Shown: positions 8,339-14,094, numbered from the stretch's first letter. The stretch: 30,452 bases of DNA from a virus (IMGVR_UViG_3300037070_005413:1-30452), one strand, 5' to 3'. Numbers and translations: made by a program. Notes: generated by a model from the sequence alone, not told the origin.

Positions 8339-8803
8339 TTATCTTTCCTTCCGTTGTGTCTCGCCGCCCCGCGACAGTGGCTCCGGGGGTGGTGGAACCG
8401 GCGTAGCGAATCGCACTTCTGGCCGTGACGCGACCGGAGGCCAAAGCTCCGCACCCGTGTTGGTCACGAGGTGGTGGATTGTGTTGTCATAGAGATCGTT
8501 TATGTGCCCACGGCAACATGAGACACCGGGATCAGGTGCTTCGCGCTGCACCGAAATCGGCGTGCCGGTGTCATCCAAAACGATCCATACGTCTTCCCCG
8601 GACTCGATATCCGGGATTGCGTCGGTGAGCCCGTCGAACGGACCCAAATGGAACTGGGAGATGGAAGCGCGGCGCTTCTTCTTAATATCTTCCATCAACT
8701 TCTCGCGCGCGATTTCGTACTTCTCCTTCGTTGCCGCCTCTTTGGGATTTGTTGGGGCGGGGATTGTCTTTGCTTGCGTAGCCATTGTGCCTTGCGTAGC
8801 CAT
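8339..8803 (-). CDS. Unknown protein (154 aa), paralogous to the next upstream gene
   Basis: I do not recognise the family. ATG 8803 follows a strong AAGGAGG. The first 12 residues are an internal duplication (MATQGT then MATQAK) caused by an 18-bp tandem repeat that spans the start codon. A charged helix follows (KEKYEIAREKLMEDIKKKRRA). The core from about residue 70 (VWIVLDDTGTPISVQREAPDPGV...) matches the neighbouring 83-residue protein: both have LxDTxGxPxSxQ, a later LVTxxGAE and PxxRF. The C-terminus is Pro-rich. It may be an early leftward or virion-associated protein; no function is assigned. Confidence 0.75.
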   Translation of the reverse strand: MATQGTMATQAKTIPAPTNPKEAATKEKYEIAREKLMEDIKKKRRASISQFHLGPFDGLTDAIPDIESGEDVWIVLDDTGTPISVQREAPDPGVSCCRGHINDLYDNTIHHLVTNTGAELWPPVASRPEVRFATPVPPPPEPLSRGGETQRKER

Positions 8804-8808
8804 TGTGC
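8773..8808. repeat. 18-bp perfect tandem duplication over a start codon
   Basis: Copies at 8773-8790 and 8791-8808 are identical (CTTGCGTAGCCATTGTGC on the plus strand). They duplicate the GCACAATG start region, so two in-frame ATGs (8803 and 8785) exist, but only the outer one has the AAGGAGG site. Confidence 0.9.
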
Positions 8809-8820
8809 CTCCTTGTGTTA

Positions 8821-9072
8821 TTACACGTGCATAACGAAGCGAAAATCAGGGGTTGGTTGTATGGGCGAAGTGACCTCCGCGCCAGCCAATGTGACCAGTT
8901 TGGTGTCCGGGGGCGTAAGGAGCGGGTTATAATAGACGCGAGCAGCCAAAACGCCCAAATCGGGAACAGCCTTCTGAATCGAAAGTGGGGCACCATCTGT
9001 GTCTATCAAGAGATAGCCAATATCACCTGGGGAGAGGTCTGAGGTGTCTAAAAGCGAATCGAATGCGCCCAT
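8821..9072 (-). CDS. Unknown protein (83 aa), first gene of the leftward structural operon
   Basis: I chose ATG 9072 because GGAGGA lies at the right distance and the start falls about 26 bases downstream of the expected transcription start; longer frames would begin inside the promoter. The product MGAFDSLLDTSDLSPGDIGYLL is followed by IDTDGAPLSIQKAVPDLGV and LVTLAGAEV. It is a clear relative of the downstream 154-residue protein. Function unknown. Confidence 0.8.
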   Translation of the reverse strand: MGAFDSLLDTSDLSPGDIGYLLIDTDGAPLSIQKAVPDLGVLAARVYYNPLLTPPDTKLVTLAGAEVTSPIQPTPDFRFVMHV

Positions 9073-9104
9073 AGCGAATATCCTCCCAAATAGATGGATG
9101 CGGA

Positions 9105-9133
9105 AGTGTAGCACGCGCGGGCACTAGTGTCAA
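9105..9133 (-). promoter_or_regulatory. Leftward sigma-70-type promoter for the structural module
   Basis: On the minus strand TTGACA (9128-9133), a 17-bp spacer ending GCGTGC and TACACT (9105-9110) form a near-consensus promoter. It is the only one seen ahead of the head genes, down to the terminator at 1425. Confidence 0.85.
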
Positions 9134-9231
9134 GGTTATAGGTATGTTCAGGGGGTGCTGGAAGTGATGTTCGAGGGTTCGATATATACCGTACGCGGGC
9201 TGAAGTGCGTTGCGCGCCGAAACGGGTCCCG

Positions 9232-9260
9232 CCTCCGGCTCGATTTCATCGAGCCGGAGG
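9232..9260. repeat. Perfect 13-bp inverted repeat with 3-base loop
   Basis: CCTCCGGCTCGAT, TTC, ATCGAGCCGGAGG. The hairpin would be very stable, but no T-run follows on either strand, so it is not a standard terminator. It lies between the divergent promoters and could insulate them or bind a regulator. Confidence 0.85.
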
Positions 9261-9278
9261 TCGGGGGGTTCGCGAAGC

Positions 9279-9354
9279 TAGGAACGAAGTCCTAGGAAGA
9301 AGGACCTAGGACAGAAGTCCTAAGTTGTAGGACAGAAGTCCGAGTGTAGGACCG
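9279..9354. repeat. Cluster of 14-bp dyad repeats (TAGGACAGAAGTCC type)
   Basis: Abutting units lie at 9279-9292, 9293-9306 and 9307-9320. A second perfect TAGGACAGAAGTCC lies at 9328-9341, and a partial TAGGACC at 9347-9353. The perfect copies are 21 bp apart, and each has internal dyad symmetry (GGAC-AGAA-GTCC). The cluster ends about 22 bp upstream of the first rightward promoter. Operator or origin iterons are both possible. Confidence 0.75.
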
Positions 9355-9375
9355 TGGCTGCGACAGCGCGCCGCA

Positions 9376-9404
9376 TTGCGCGCGCGCTCGCGGCGTGGTA
9401 GACT
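9376..9404 (+). promoter_or_regulatory. Rightward promoter for the first rightward gene
   Basis: TTGCGC (9376-9381), 17-bp spacer ending GGCGTGG and TAGACT (9399-9404). The -35 is weak, but spacer and -10 match the phage promoter family. A leader hairpin (GGGAGGG 9414-9420 with CCCTCCC 9442-9448) follows. Confidence 0.65.
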
Positions 9405-9465
9405 GCGAGCTGTGGGAGGGGCCGAGGCCGCGAGGCGGCCGCCCTCCCCGAACGGAGAGACGACA

Positions 9466-9957
9466 ATGGCACGCAAGACACACGCAGAGGCCCCGGTGCT
9501 CGAAGCCACCCTCGACGAGGCCTTTGGCCCCGCCGTCCACGCCGACCCCGACGACGCCTTCGGCCCCTTGGTCCACCCGGACGTGGCAGCCGACAACGCC
9601 AAGCGGAACTCGGTGGTCGGGACGAAGTACAAGAAGCGCTACGCGGCGCGAGCCGCAGCCCAAGGCCTCGGCAAGGCCGCGCAACGCTCCTCCTGGGACT
9701 GGTTGGCCCAGACACTGGCCGGCGAAGTCCTCGACGAGAAGGACCGGCTGGACGTCCACAGGCTCCTCGCCCTCCTCGACGCGAACGGCGTGGACCACAG
9801 CAAGTGGACGAACCGGAGCAAGGGCTGGGAAGGCAGGCTCCGAATGACAGGACGCCTCGCCCTCCAGCGCGTAGTGGCGGAAGCCGGGACGCTCCAGACG
9901 GCAGACGGCGAGACGCTCGAAGCCCCCGCCGAGTGGGTGGCGAAGTTCGCCCGCTAG
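9466..9957 (+). CDS. RMTGR-family paralog 1 (163 aa), unknown function
   Basis: ATG 9466 has a GGAGAGACGACA site. The N-terminal 40 residues are acidic and contain an internal repeat (DEAFGPAVH, DDAFGPLVH). From NSVVGTKYKKRY onward the sequence is the domain shared with three other proteins of this window (12703-13293, 16507-17373, 20648-21061). It continues SSWDWLAQTL, LLALLDANGVDHSKWTNR and KGWEGRLRMTGR, and ends EWVAKFAR. The conserved Gly-Arg-x-Arg-Met-Thr block and basic N-terminal segment suggest nucleic-acid contact, which is inference. It heads a short operon with the 58-residue gene downstream. Confidence 0.85.
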   Translation: MARKTHAEAPVLEATLDEAFGPAVHADPDDAFGPLVHPDVAADNAKRNSVVGTKYKKRYAARAAAQGLGKAAQRSSWDWLAQTLAGEVLDEKDRLDVHRLLALLDANGVDHSKWTNRSKGWEGRLRMTGRLALQRVVAEAGTLQTADGETLEAPAEWVAKFAR

Positions 9958-9964
9958 AGAACAG

Positions 9965-9986
9965 GGCGGGGCCGCAAGGCCCCGCC
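9965..9986 (+). other. Intercistronic GNRA-loop hairpin
   Basis: GGCGGGGCC, GCAA, GGCCCCGCC forms a 9-bp perfect stem just after the stop at 9957. No T-run follows, so it may protect mRNA ends or attenuate rather than terminate, letting the 58-residue gene be expressed from the same transcript. Confidence 0.7.
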
Positions 9987-10015
9987 TCCCTCCTCGAAAC
10001 AGAAGGAACACAGCA

Positions 10016-10192
10016 ATGTACTTCGTAACAAACAAACAGACCCTCGAAACCAAGCGCTGCACCGCAGAAGAAGCAGAGAAGTTGATGGAACTGGACGCAG
10101 GCGGCGAGGAACTCTCGTGGGCCGTAAGGCGCACCGGCAGGTGCGACACCGAAACCTTCGTCGCGATCCACGTCGAAGCAGACGAAGACTAG
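10016..10192 (+). CDS. Small protein (58 aa) of an MELDAG...SWAVxRTGRCDT family
   Basis: ATG 10016 follows AGAAGGAACACAGCA. The product MYFVTNKQTLETKRCTAEEAEKL... contains MELDAGGEELSWAVRRTGRCDT and ends VAIHVEADED. A close relative lies at 11394-11600. Function unknown; a compact acidic protein with two Cys. It shares a transcript with the gene at 9466 and ends before a strong terminator. Confidence 0.8.
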   Translation: MYFVTNKQTLETKRCTAEEAEKLMELDAGGEELSWAVRRTGRCDTETFVAIHVEADED

Positions 10193-10210
10193 AACCCACG
10201 AAACTACGAA

Positions 10211-10239
10211 GCCCCGGTGCGCAAGCACCGGGGCTTTTC
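10211..10239 (+). terminator. Strong rho-independent terminator
   Basis: GCCCCGGTGC, GCAA, GCACCGGGGC, then TTTTCT. A 10-bp perfect stem with a GNRA tetraloop ends the first rightward operon. Confidence 0.92.
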
Positions 10240-10311
10240 TGTATTCGCGCTCCAACGAAGCGCTTCTGCCCTGCGGCAGCGCGTCACGTAAACCCACCCG
10301 GGTGCCCCACC

Positions 10312-10340
10312 TTTTCAAGCGCCGCGCGGCGTGCTAAACT
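10312..10340 (+). promoter_or_regulatory. Promoter for the 57-aa gene
   Basis: TTTTCA (10312-10317), 17-bp spacer ending GGCGTGC and TAAACT (10335-10340). A leader stem-loop GCCGTCG/CGACGGC (10347-10365) follows, then AAAGGAG. Confidence 0.65.
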
Positions 10341-10383
10341 GCGCGTGCCGTCGGAGAGCGACGGCGAACAAAGGAGCGAACAA

Positions 10384-10557
10384 ATGACGAAAGTGTACGT
10401 AGAGAACGAAGCTGTGGTGGTGGAAGCCGAAGGCACGAAGCGCTGCTTCGCGACCTTCGTAGCAGCGGCCGAAGCGCTGGGCGCGAAGGACGCTTTCGCC
10501 ACCGCAGAAGCGATGGTAGAAGCGATCGAAGCCAAGGGCGAGTACGAAGCAGCCTAG
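10384..10557 (+). CDS. Small Ala/Glu-rich protein (57 aa), unknown
   Basis: ATG 10384 is preceded by AAAGGAGCGAACAA. The product begins MTKVYVENEAVVVEAEGTKR and continues as Ala-rich helices (FVAAAEALGAKDAF, ATAEAMVEAIEAK). It is acidic and has one Cys. It is a single-gene unit with its own promoter, leader hairpin and terminator. I do not recognise it. Confidence 0.75.
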   Translation: MTKVYVENEAVVVEAEGTKRCFATFVAAAEALGAKDAFATAEAMVEAIEAKGEYEAA

Positions 10558-10568
10558 CGAAGCACGAA

Positions 10569-10592
10569 GCCCCGGCGCGCAAGCGCCGGGGC
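10569..10592 (+). terminator. GNRA-loop terminator-like hairpin
   Basis: GCCCCGGCGC, GCAA, GCGCCGGGGC (10-bp perfect stem), followed by ACTTCTAAC. The T-run is poor, but structure and place match the terminator at 10211. Confidence 0.7.
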
Positions 10593-10668
10593 ACTTCTAA
10601 CGAAACTTTTCGCCGTAAGCGAAGCACAGAACGACCCCGACGATTCCGCCGGGGCCGTCTGCTTCTAC

Positions 10669-10800
10669 TTACTTCGCCCCGTAAGCTGCAAGCGCGGCGC
10701 GCAGCGGGCGAAGCGCGTTCTCACGCGCAGCGGAACTGATTTTCCCCGCGAAGTAAGCCCGCCAAATTTCGCCCGCCGCCAAGAAGTGATCGTGAACCAT
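10669..10800 (-). CDS. Small leftward protein (43 aa), unknown
   Basis: ATG 10800 has the GGAGAGCGAAA ribosome site used by several genes here, and a promoter 26 bases upstream. The product begins MVHDHFLAAGEIWRAYFAG and ends LRPLRAALAAYGAK; it looks amphipathic and helical. A longer frame starting at 10974 would cross the promoter, so I rejected it. A hairpin at 10632-10659 (ACGACCCCG with CGGGGCCGT) may end the transcript. Confidence 0.65.
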   Translation of the reverse strand: MVHDHFLAAGEIWRAYFAGKISSAARENALRPLRAALAAYGAK

Positions 10801-10825
10801 TTTCGCTCTCCATTGTTGACCCCCA

Positions 10826-10854
10826 ATTGTAACACAGCGCGCGGCGCTCGTCAA
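10826..10854 (-). promoter_or_regulatory. Leftward promoter for the 43-aa gene
   Basis: On the minus strand TTGACG (10849-10854), a 17-bp spacer ending GCTGTGT and TACAAT (10826-10831). It opposes the surrounding rightward genes. Confidence 0.75.
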
Positions 10855-11324
10855 GTACTGCTTCCACATTCCCGTTGCGAAAAGCTTCGCACGTAAGCCA
10901 AAGCGGGGTAGAAGGGTGGAACCTAGTTCGCCGCGCGACGAGGCGCTTCGCAGCGCGCGCGGAAAGCCAAACAACAGGTAGAATGGCCCCGAGGCAGCGT
11001 ACGCGGATTTTTACTCTACCAACCTACGTATCCCGTTCACAGCGGCCCACACCGCCCCCCTTTTTCACACACCCCCCTACAATGTTTTATTGTACAATGT
11101 TTTCCCAGCACCAATTTTCCCCGTGTAGCGGGGGGCGGGGAAAAAGAAACGTATGTTAGTAGAGTAAAAATCCGGGGTACGTAGTGTATTCAAAGGTCCT
11201 CAGCAATTCGCTTAAAACGCTTCATACGCTGCTGCACTACTTTATACCTTTCTAAATACTTCCTGGCCGTCAGCAAGCCCTTACCAAGGTCGTCATTTTC
11301 GCTGCCTGAACGTCGAAACACACC
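10855..11324. other. Gene-free stretch with an inverted-repeat element
   Basis: No convincing gene is present in about 470 bases. It contains the inverted repeat at 11005-11173. It also has pyrimidine-rich runs (11048-11078) and a GC-rich segment with repeated CGCGCG near 10930-10965. A 43-codon leftward frame at 11190-11321 needs a GTG start and lacks a clear ribosome site. Confidence 0.6.
11005..11173. repeat. 169-bp element bounded by 25-bp inverted repeats
   Basis: The left arm 11005-11029 begins GGATTTTTACTCTACC. The right arm 11149-11173 is its reverse complement except for two bases. Inside are a direct repeat TACAATGTTTT at 11078-11088 and 11093-11103, and a hairpin TTTTCCCCG with CGGGGAAAA at about 11115-11144. 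One strand of the interior is strongly C/T/A biased. Candidate roles are replication origin, cruciform, or a small non-autonomous mobile element. Confidence 0.75.
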
Positions 11325-11353
11325 TTGACACGGACCGCGCGCTGTGTTCCAAT
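11325..11353 (+). promoter_or_regulatory. Promoter for the 11394-12644 operon
   Basis: TTGACA (11325-11330), 17-bp spacer ending GCTGTGT and TCCAAT (11348-11353). The -10 is poor. A leader hairpin CGCGCC/GGCGCG (11361-11376) follows. Confidence 0.6.
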
Positions 11354-11393
11354 CCCCCCACGCGCCGGGCGGCGCGCAGAACAGGAGAGCGAA

Positions 11394-11600
11394 ATGACAA
11401 AGTACTTCGTCATCACTAAGCAGGCTTTGGCCGTGATGGAATGCAGCCTAGAAAGCGCTGCGGAAATCATGGAACTGGACGCGGGGGACATTTCTTGGGC
11501 AGTCTCTCGCACCGGAAGGTGCGACACCGACAAGCACGTCGCGATCGAAGTCGAGAGCGAGGAGCAGAAGATCGAAGCCCACCTCAAGGGACAGGAATAA
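11394..11600 (+). CDS. Small protein (68 aa), second member of the MELDAG/RTGRCDT family
   Basis: ATG 11394 has an AGGAGAGCGAA site. The product MTKYFVITKQALAVMECSLE contains IMELDAGDISWAVSRTGRCDT and VAIEVESEE, aligning end to end with the 58-residue protein at 10016 but with a longer C-terminus (KIEAHLKGQE). Function unknown. It is the first gene of a tightly packed five-gene operon; its stop TAA shares its last A with the next ATG. Confidence 0.85.
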   Translation: MTKYFVITKQALAVMECSLESAAEIMELDAGDISWAVSRTGRCDTDKHVAIEVESEEQKIEAHLKGQE

Positions 11601-11797
11601 TGGAACCCGAACTGAGTGAATACCAACAACTAACGCAACGCCTGCTGGAACTAGCAGGGCGCTTCTACACCAACGTGGAAGCCCCGAGCGAAGAGGACAT
11701 GGGAACCGTCTTTTACTATTTGGCTTTACGGGACGGGGACGCCCTCGAGAAGTTCATCAACACCTTCGAAGGAGTAGAGGAAGGAGTAATAATATGA
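11600..11797 (+). CDS. Small acidic helical protein (65 aa), unknown
   Basis: ATG 11600 overlaps the previous stop (TAATG) and is preceded by AGGGACAGGA. The product MEPELSEYQQLTQRLLELAG continues FYTNVEAPSEEDMGTVFYYL and ends in GVEEGVII. No family recognised. Translational coupling with both neighbours is expected, since its own stop overlaps the next start by 4 bases. Confidence 0.75.
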   Translation: MEPELSEYQQLTQRLLELAGRFYTNVEAPSEEDMGTVFYYLALRDGDALEKFINTFEGVEEGVII

Positions 11798-12102
11798 CAG
11801 TTCGAGTACTCAAGCTCAATAATTTGGGCGACCCCACGGGCGAGGAGCCAAAGAACTTCCCCACCGTGGAACAGGCGCAAGCCTGGTGCGTAAAAGACCG
11901 AGGCAGGCCGCTGGAATGGGGCGAGGAGGGCCGCTTCTTCTCCCTGGAAGGAATGACGAAGATAGAACAAGAACAACTGGCCGAGGCGGCCGAATACCCG
12001 CCCATTCGGTATTGGTTGTTCGGTGTGGAAGAGGACGGCACCGACCGCGAACTGGAAGACACAGACTGGGAAAATCAGGAAATGTGGGGGAGGGCAGAAT
12101 GA
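11794..12102 (+). CDS. Unknown acidic protein (102 aa)
   Basis: ATG 11794 lies within ATATGACAG, overlapping the previous stop. The product starts MTVRVLKLNNLGDPTGEEPK, followed by FPTVEQAQAWCVKDRGRPLEW and SLEGMTKIEQEQLAEAAEYP, and is acidic throughout. It looks like a small two-domain alpha/beta protein; no function assigned. It overlaps the next gene by 4 bases. Confidence 0.78.
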   Translation: MTVRVLKLNNLGDPTGEEPKNFPTVEQAQAWCVKDRGRPLEWGEEGRFFSLEGMTKIEQEQLAEAAEYPPIRYWLFGVEEDGTDRELEDTDWENQEMWGRAE

Positions 12103-12356
12103 ACCAGCTTTACACGTGGGACGAACTGACCAACGAAGTGATGCGTTGGGACCCCGAAGACCTATTCAAGTCCGACATGGACAACGGGTGGGAAACGGCG
12201 GGCTGGTTGGAATGCGACGGCAAGCTCACCGACGTAAGGGCCACAACCAATGGGAGGCACTTTGGCCTTATGTGTTGGGCGGGCAGCGAACTCGAGGCCA
12301 AGGTGAAGTTCACGCAGGACAAGCGGTACCGCGAATACCAGGAAGAGGAGGCGTAA
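12099..12356 (+). CDS. Unknown small protein (85 aa)
   Basis: ATG 12099 overlaps the previous stop (ATGA) with GGGGGAGGG upstream. The product is rich in Trp and acidic residues: MNQLYTWDELTNEVMRWDPE, DNGWETAGWLECDG, then CWAGSELEAKVKFT and a charged end. It might be a small protein inhibitor or DNA mimic, judged only from charge. No homologous family recognised. Confidence 0.75.
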   Translation: MNQLYTWDELTNEVMRWDPEDLFKSDMDNGWETAGWLECDGKLTDVRATTNGRHFGLMCWAGSELEAKVKFTQDKRYREYQEEEA

Positions 12357-12644
12357 ATGGGAATGGACTTACTAGCCAAGAACGGAGAAGCATCCCGTTA
12401 CAATTGGCAAGGCTGGAGTTGGTTTGTTGACTTCGTGAAGCAACACGGCGTGAACACAGCCGATTTCTCCTGGACCAACGACGGGGCGAAAATCCCTGAG
12501 GAAGTCTGTAAGGAAGTCGCCAAAGCGATTCGGGACGGGAGCGTGGAATACAACTACGCATTCGCTGGCGAGAGTTACGGTTTGGCCCCGGCCGAGGAAC
12601 ACGCCAAGTTCTGGGAGAACTCAGGCGGCGTCGAACAGTGGTAG
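12357..12644 (+). CDS. Conserved phage protein (95 aa), MGMDLLxKNGEASRYNW type
   Basis: ATG 12357 starts directly after the previous stop with GAAGAGGAGG upstream. The start MGMDLLAKNGEASRYNWQGW followed by WSWFVDF and NDGAKIPEEVCKEVA resembles a widespread small phage protein group (MGMDVxGKxP...YFRxNxWxW), whose function is unknown to me. YGLAPAEEHAKFWENSGGVEQW is the typical end, found where this family closes with a W-rich strand. It is the last gene before a bidirectional terminator. Confidence 0.8.
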   Translation: MGMDLLAKNGEASRYNWQGWSWFVDFVKQHGVNTADFSWTNDGAKIPEEVCKEVAKAIRDGSVEYNYAFAGESYGLAPAEEHAKFWENSGGVEQW

Positions 12645-12656
12645 CTTAGATACGAA

Positions 12657-12690
12657 AAATCCGCCGGCTCCTTTCGGGACCGGCGGATTT
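12657..12690. terminator. Bidirectional terminator between convergent operons
   Basis: AAATCCGCCGG (12657-12667) pairs with CCGGCGGATTT (12680-12690), flanked by A-rich sequence on the left and T-rich on the right. It serves the rightward operon ending at 12644 and the leftward gene ending at 12703. Confidence 0.88.
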
Positions 12691-12702
12691 GTTGTATTTG
12701 GG

Positions 12703-13293
12703 TTACTCTTTGGTCTTGAAGCGCGCGACGAATTCAGGCGGAGCCGTAACGTCCTGTCCGTCTCCCATCTTCAAGATGCCAGCGTTCGCCACCACCTTCT
12801 GCAGCGCGACACGCCCGGTCATTCTGAACCGGCCTTCCCAACCCTTGTTGCGGTTGGTCCAGCGCGAATGATCGACACCATTGGCGTCGAGCAGGGCGCG
12901 GAAGTCGTCGATCCGGATCTTCTCCTTCTCACCCAAGCAGGCCGCAGCAATCTGCTGCGAGAGCCAGTCCCAATTCGACCGCTTGGCCGCCTTGCCCTTG
13001 ATCCCCGCCGCCCTCGCATTCGCCAGGTACTTGTCCTTGAACTTCGCGGCGACAACCGAATTGTTCTGCTTGTTGTCCTCTTCCACCTCTGCCTCGGCGG
13101 CCAATTCGGCGGCGTCCACTTCGTTCAGTGAAGGTTCACCCTCCTCTGTGTTCGCCTCCACTTCCGCAGGCGGAGCGCTCTCCGTGCGCACGTCTTCGGC
13201 CACAGCTCCTTCGCCATGTGCTTCCAAGCGGTCAGCTTCGATCTGTGCGAGTTCTTCATCGTCTGCCTTGTATTTACGCTTTCGCTTTGCCAT
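12703..13293 (-). CDS. RMTGR-family paralog 2 (196 aa), unknown function
   Basis: ATG 13293 is chosen because GGAGAGCGAA precedes it exactly as in other genes here. The product starts with a basic stretch (MAKRKRKYKADDEE), then about 80 acidic Glu/Ala-rich residues. From NNSVVAAKFKDKY onward it carries the shared domain: SNWDWLSQQI, FRALLDANGVDHSRWTNR and KGWEGRFRMTGR. It ends PEFVARFKTKE. It is the closest relative of the protein at 9466; the main difference is the long acidic N-terminus. It is transcribed alone, against its neighbours, from its own promoter. A nucleic-acid-binding or DNA-mimic role is conceivable but unproven. Confidence 0.87.
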   Translation of the reverse strand: MAKRKRKYKADDEELAQIEADRLEAHGEGAVAEDVRTESAPPAEVEANTEEGEPSLNEVDAAELAAEAEVEEDNKQNNSVVAAKFKDKYLANARAAGIKGKAAKRSNWDWLSQQIAAACLGEKEKIRIDDFRALLDANGVDHSRWTNRNKGWEGRFRMTGRVALQKVVANAGILKMGDGQDVTAPPEFVARFKTKE

Positions 13294-13331
13294 TTCGCTC
13301 TCCATCGCGGTCGTTGATCGACCGGACCCCA

Positions 13332-13360
13332 ACTCTACCACGCCGTGGGTTGGCTGTCAA
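13332..13360 (-). promoter_or_regulatory. Leftward promoter for RMTGR paralog 2
   Basis: On the minus strand TTGACA (13355-13360), 17-bp spacer ending GGCGTGG and TAGAGT (13332-13337). A leader stem-loop CGGTCG/CGACCG (13308-13324) precedes the ribosome site. Confidence 0.85.
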
Positions 13361-13424
13361 GTGGGTTTCCAATATTCCAGGCGCGAAGCAATTATCTTTA
13401 TCCCCGGAACATGTGAAGTGATAC

Positions 13425-13453
13425 TTGACAACAAGCGCGCCGTGTGCTATACT
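13425..13453 (+). promoter_or_regulatory. Rightward promoter for the 13494 operon
   Basis: TTGACA (13425-13430), 17-bp spacer ending CGTGTGC and TATACT (13448-13453). A leader stem-loop CGTCCAC/GTGGACG (13459-13480) follows. It is back to back with the promoter at 13332-13360. Confidence 0.9.
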
Positions 13454-13493
13454 ACCGACGTCCACCGCTACGCGTGGACGAACGGAGAACGAA

Positions 13494-13712
13494 ATGAGCG
13501 AACAAGAAAACCTGGAAAAGGTAGCGCACGAACTAGTCAAAGCCGTGCGCTCGGTTACTTGGGTTGGCTACACTGTTTGGGCAGCTATATTCGCCTACCT
13601 GGCCCTCATATTCGCTGTTGAAATGGGATCGTTCCTGCTGCGACACTTAGACGTGGCGGCTATGATAATCCTGTGCTCAGCGGCGTTCATCTTGTGGGAG
13701 AACAATAAATGA
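13494..13712 (+). CDS. Small membrane protein with two spans (72 aa)
   Basis: ATG 13494 follows CGGAGAACGAA. The N-terminal 18 residues are charged (MSEQENLEKVAHELVKAV). Hydrophobic spans follow: VGYTVWAAIFAYLALIFAV and, after a short polar loop, VAAMIILCSAAFILW, ending ENNK. This could be an early membrane protein, such as a superinfection or antiholin-type factor, or a holin; nothing in the sequence decides. Its stop overlaps the next ATG by 4 bases (ATGA). Confidence 0.8.
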   Translation: MSEQENLEKVAHELVKAVRSVTWVGYTVWAAIFAYLALIFAVEMGSFLLRHLDVAAMIILCSAAFILWENNK

Positions 13713-14002
13713 GGGTGAAAGCGGATTACCATGCGCCCGACGAATTCCTGCGATTTGATCAGTATTCAGTGGCGATCAAGGATGGCGAGTTCCATGTGAT
13801 GCAGATACTGAAGGACCTTGATCTATTCGCTGCGTCACTCGTCGCAGGCGTAACCCAAGATGACTTTGTAGAGTCTATCTGCTACACCGGTTGGTGTGGA
13901 ACCTGTCCGGAATGGACGAATTACCACCCAATCGTTACAGTTCCGCGCGGGGGCATCCTTGCCCTCGATCAATTGGGCTTCATGATGGAGTCCTTGCAAT
14001 AG
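13709..14002 (+). CDS. Unknown protein (97 aa)
   Basis: ATG 13709 overlaps the upstream stop, so translation is probably coupled. The product MRVKADYHAPDEFLRFDQYS continues VAIKDGEFHVMQILKDLD, CYTGWCGTCPEW and PRGGILALDQLGFMM. The CxxxxCxxC-like cluster (YTGWCGTC) could bind metal, but there are only three Cys. No family recognised. Confidence 0.75.
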   Translation: MRVKADYHAPDEFLRFDQYSVAIKDGEFHVMQILKDLDLFAASLVAGVTQDDFVESICYTGWCGTCPEWTNYHPIVTVPRGGILALDQLGFMMESLQ

Positions 14003-14074
14003 GCCAAGCGCGTGCCCATTCGCGCTTGGCCGCCCCGGTGGTGATGGGTTCTCTCCGTTCCCCTCCCACCGGGG
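14002..14074 (+). other. Two adjacent stem-loops between genes
   Basis: GGCCAAGCGCG (14002-14012) pairs with CGCGCTTGGCC (14021-14031). CCCCGGTGG (14033-14041) pairs with CCACCGGGG (14066-14074). No T-run follows either. They mark a transcript boundary or processing site before the A/T-rich gene at 14095. Confidence 0.75.
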
Positions 14075-14094
14075 TCCTATTCACAGGAGGTAAT

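Larger units (their letters stand above)
9134..9375. other. Non-coding part of the divergent control region
   Basis: No convincing gene is seen between the back-to-back promoters. The stretch holds a perfect 13-bp inverted repeat (9232-9260) and a cluster of 14-bp dyad repeats (9279-9354). TATACCGTACGCG near 9185-9197 resembles half of the palindromes found at 17424-17506. Confidence 0.6.

Noticed and set aside
9279-9354. CRISPR-like array
   Set aside because: Units are 14 bp, abutting and dyad-symmetric with no spacer-length unique sequence.
9134-9375. tRNA or structured RNA gene in the control region
   Set aside because: No cloverleaf or T-loop GGTTCRA pattern in the right geometry; only simple hairpins.
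9320-10318. Long leftward frame of 332 codons, and a similar 285-codon frame at 9292-10149
   Set aside because: Both are antisense to the RMTGR paralog and 58-aa genes in very GC-rich DNA; composition is Arg/Pro/Gly/Ser-rich with no motif or ribosome site.
11005-11173. Insertion sequence
   Set aside because: Inverted arms are present, but there is no transposase gene and no clear target duplication was seen.
11190-11321. 43-codon leftward frame, GTG start, ending RMKRFKRIAEDL
   Set aside because: The residues look protein-like, but there is no ATG, no convincing ribosome site and the start overlaps a rightward promoter. Left as possible only.
12881-13621. 246-codon rightward frame
   Set aside because: Antisense to RMTGR paralog 2 and crosses two divergent promoters; Ser/Ala-rich shadow.
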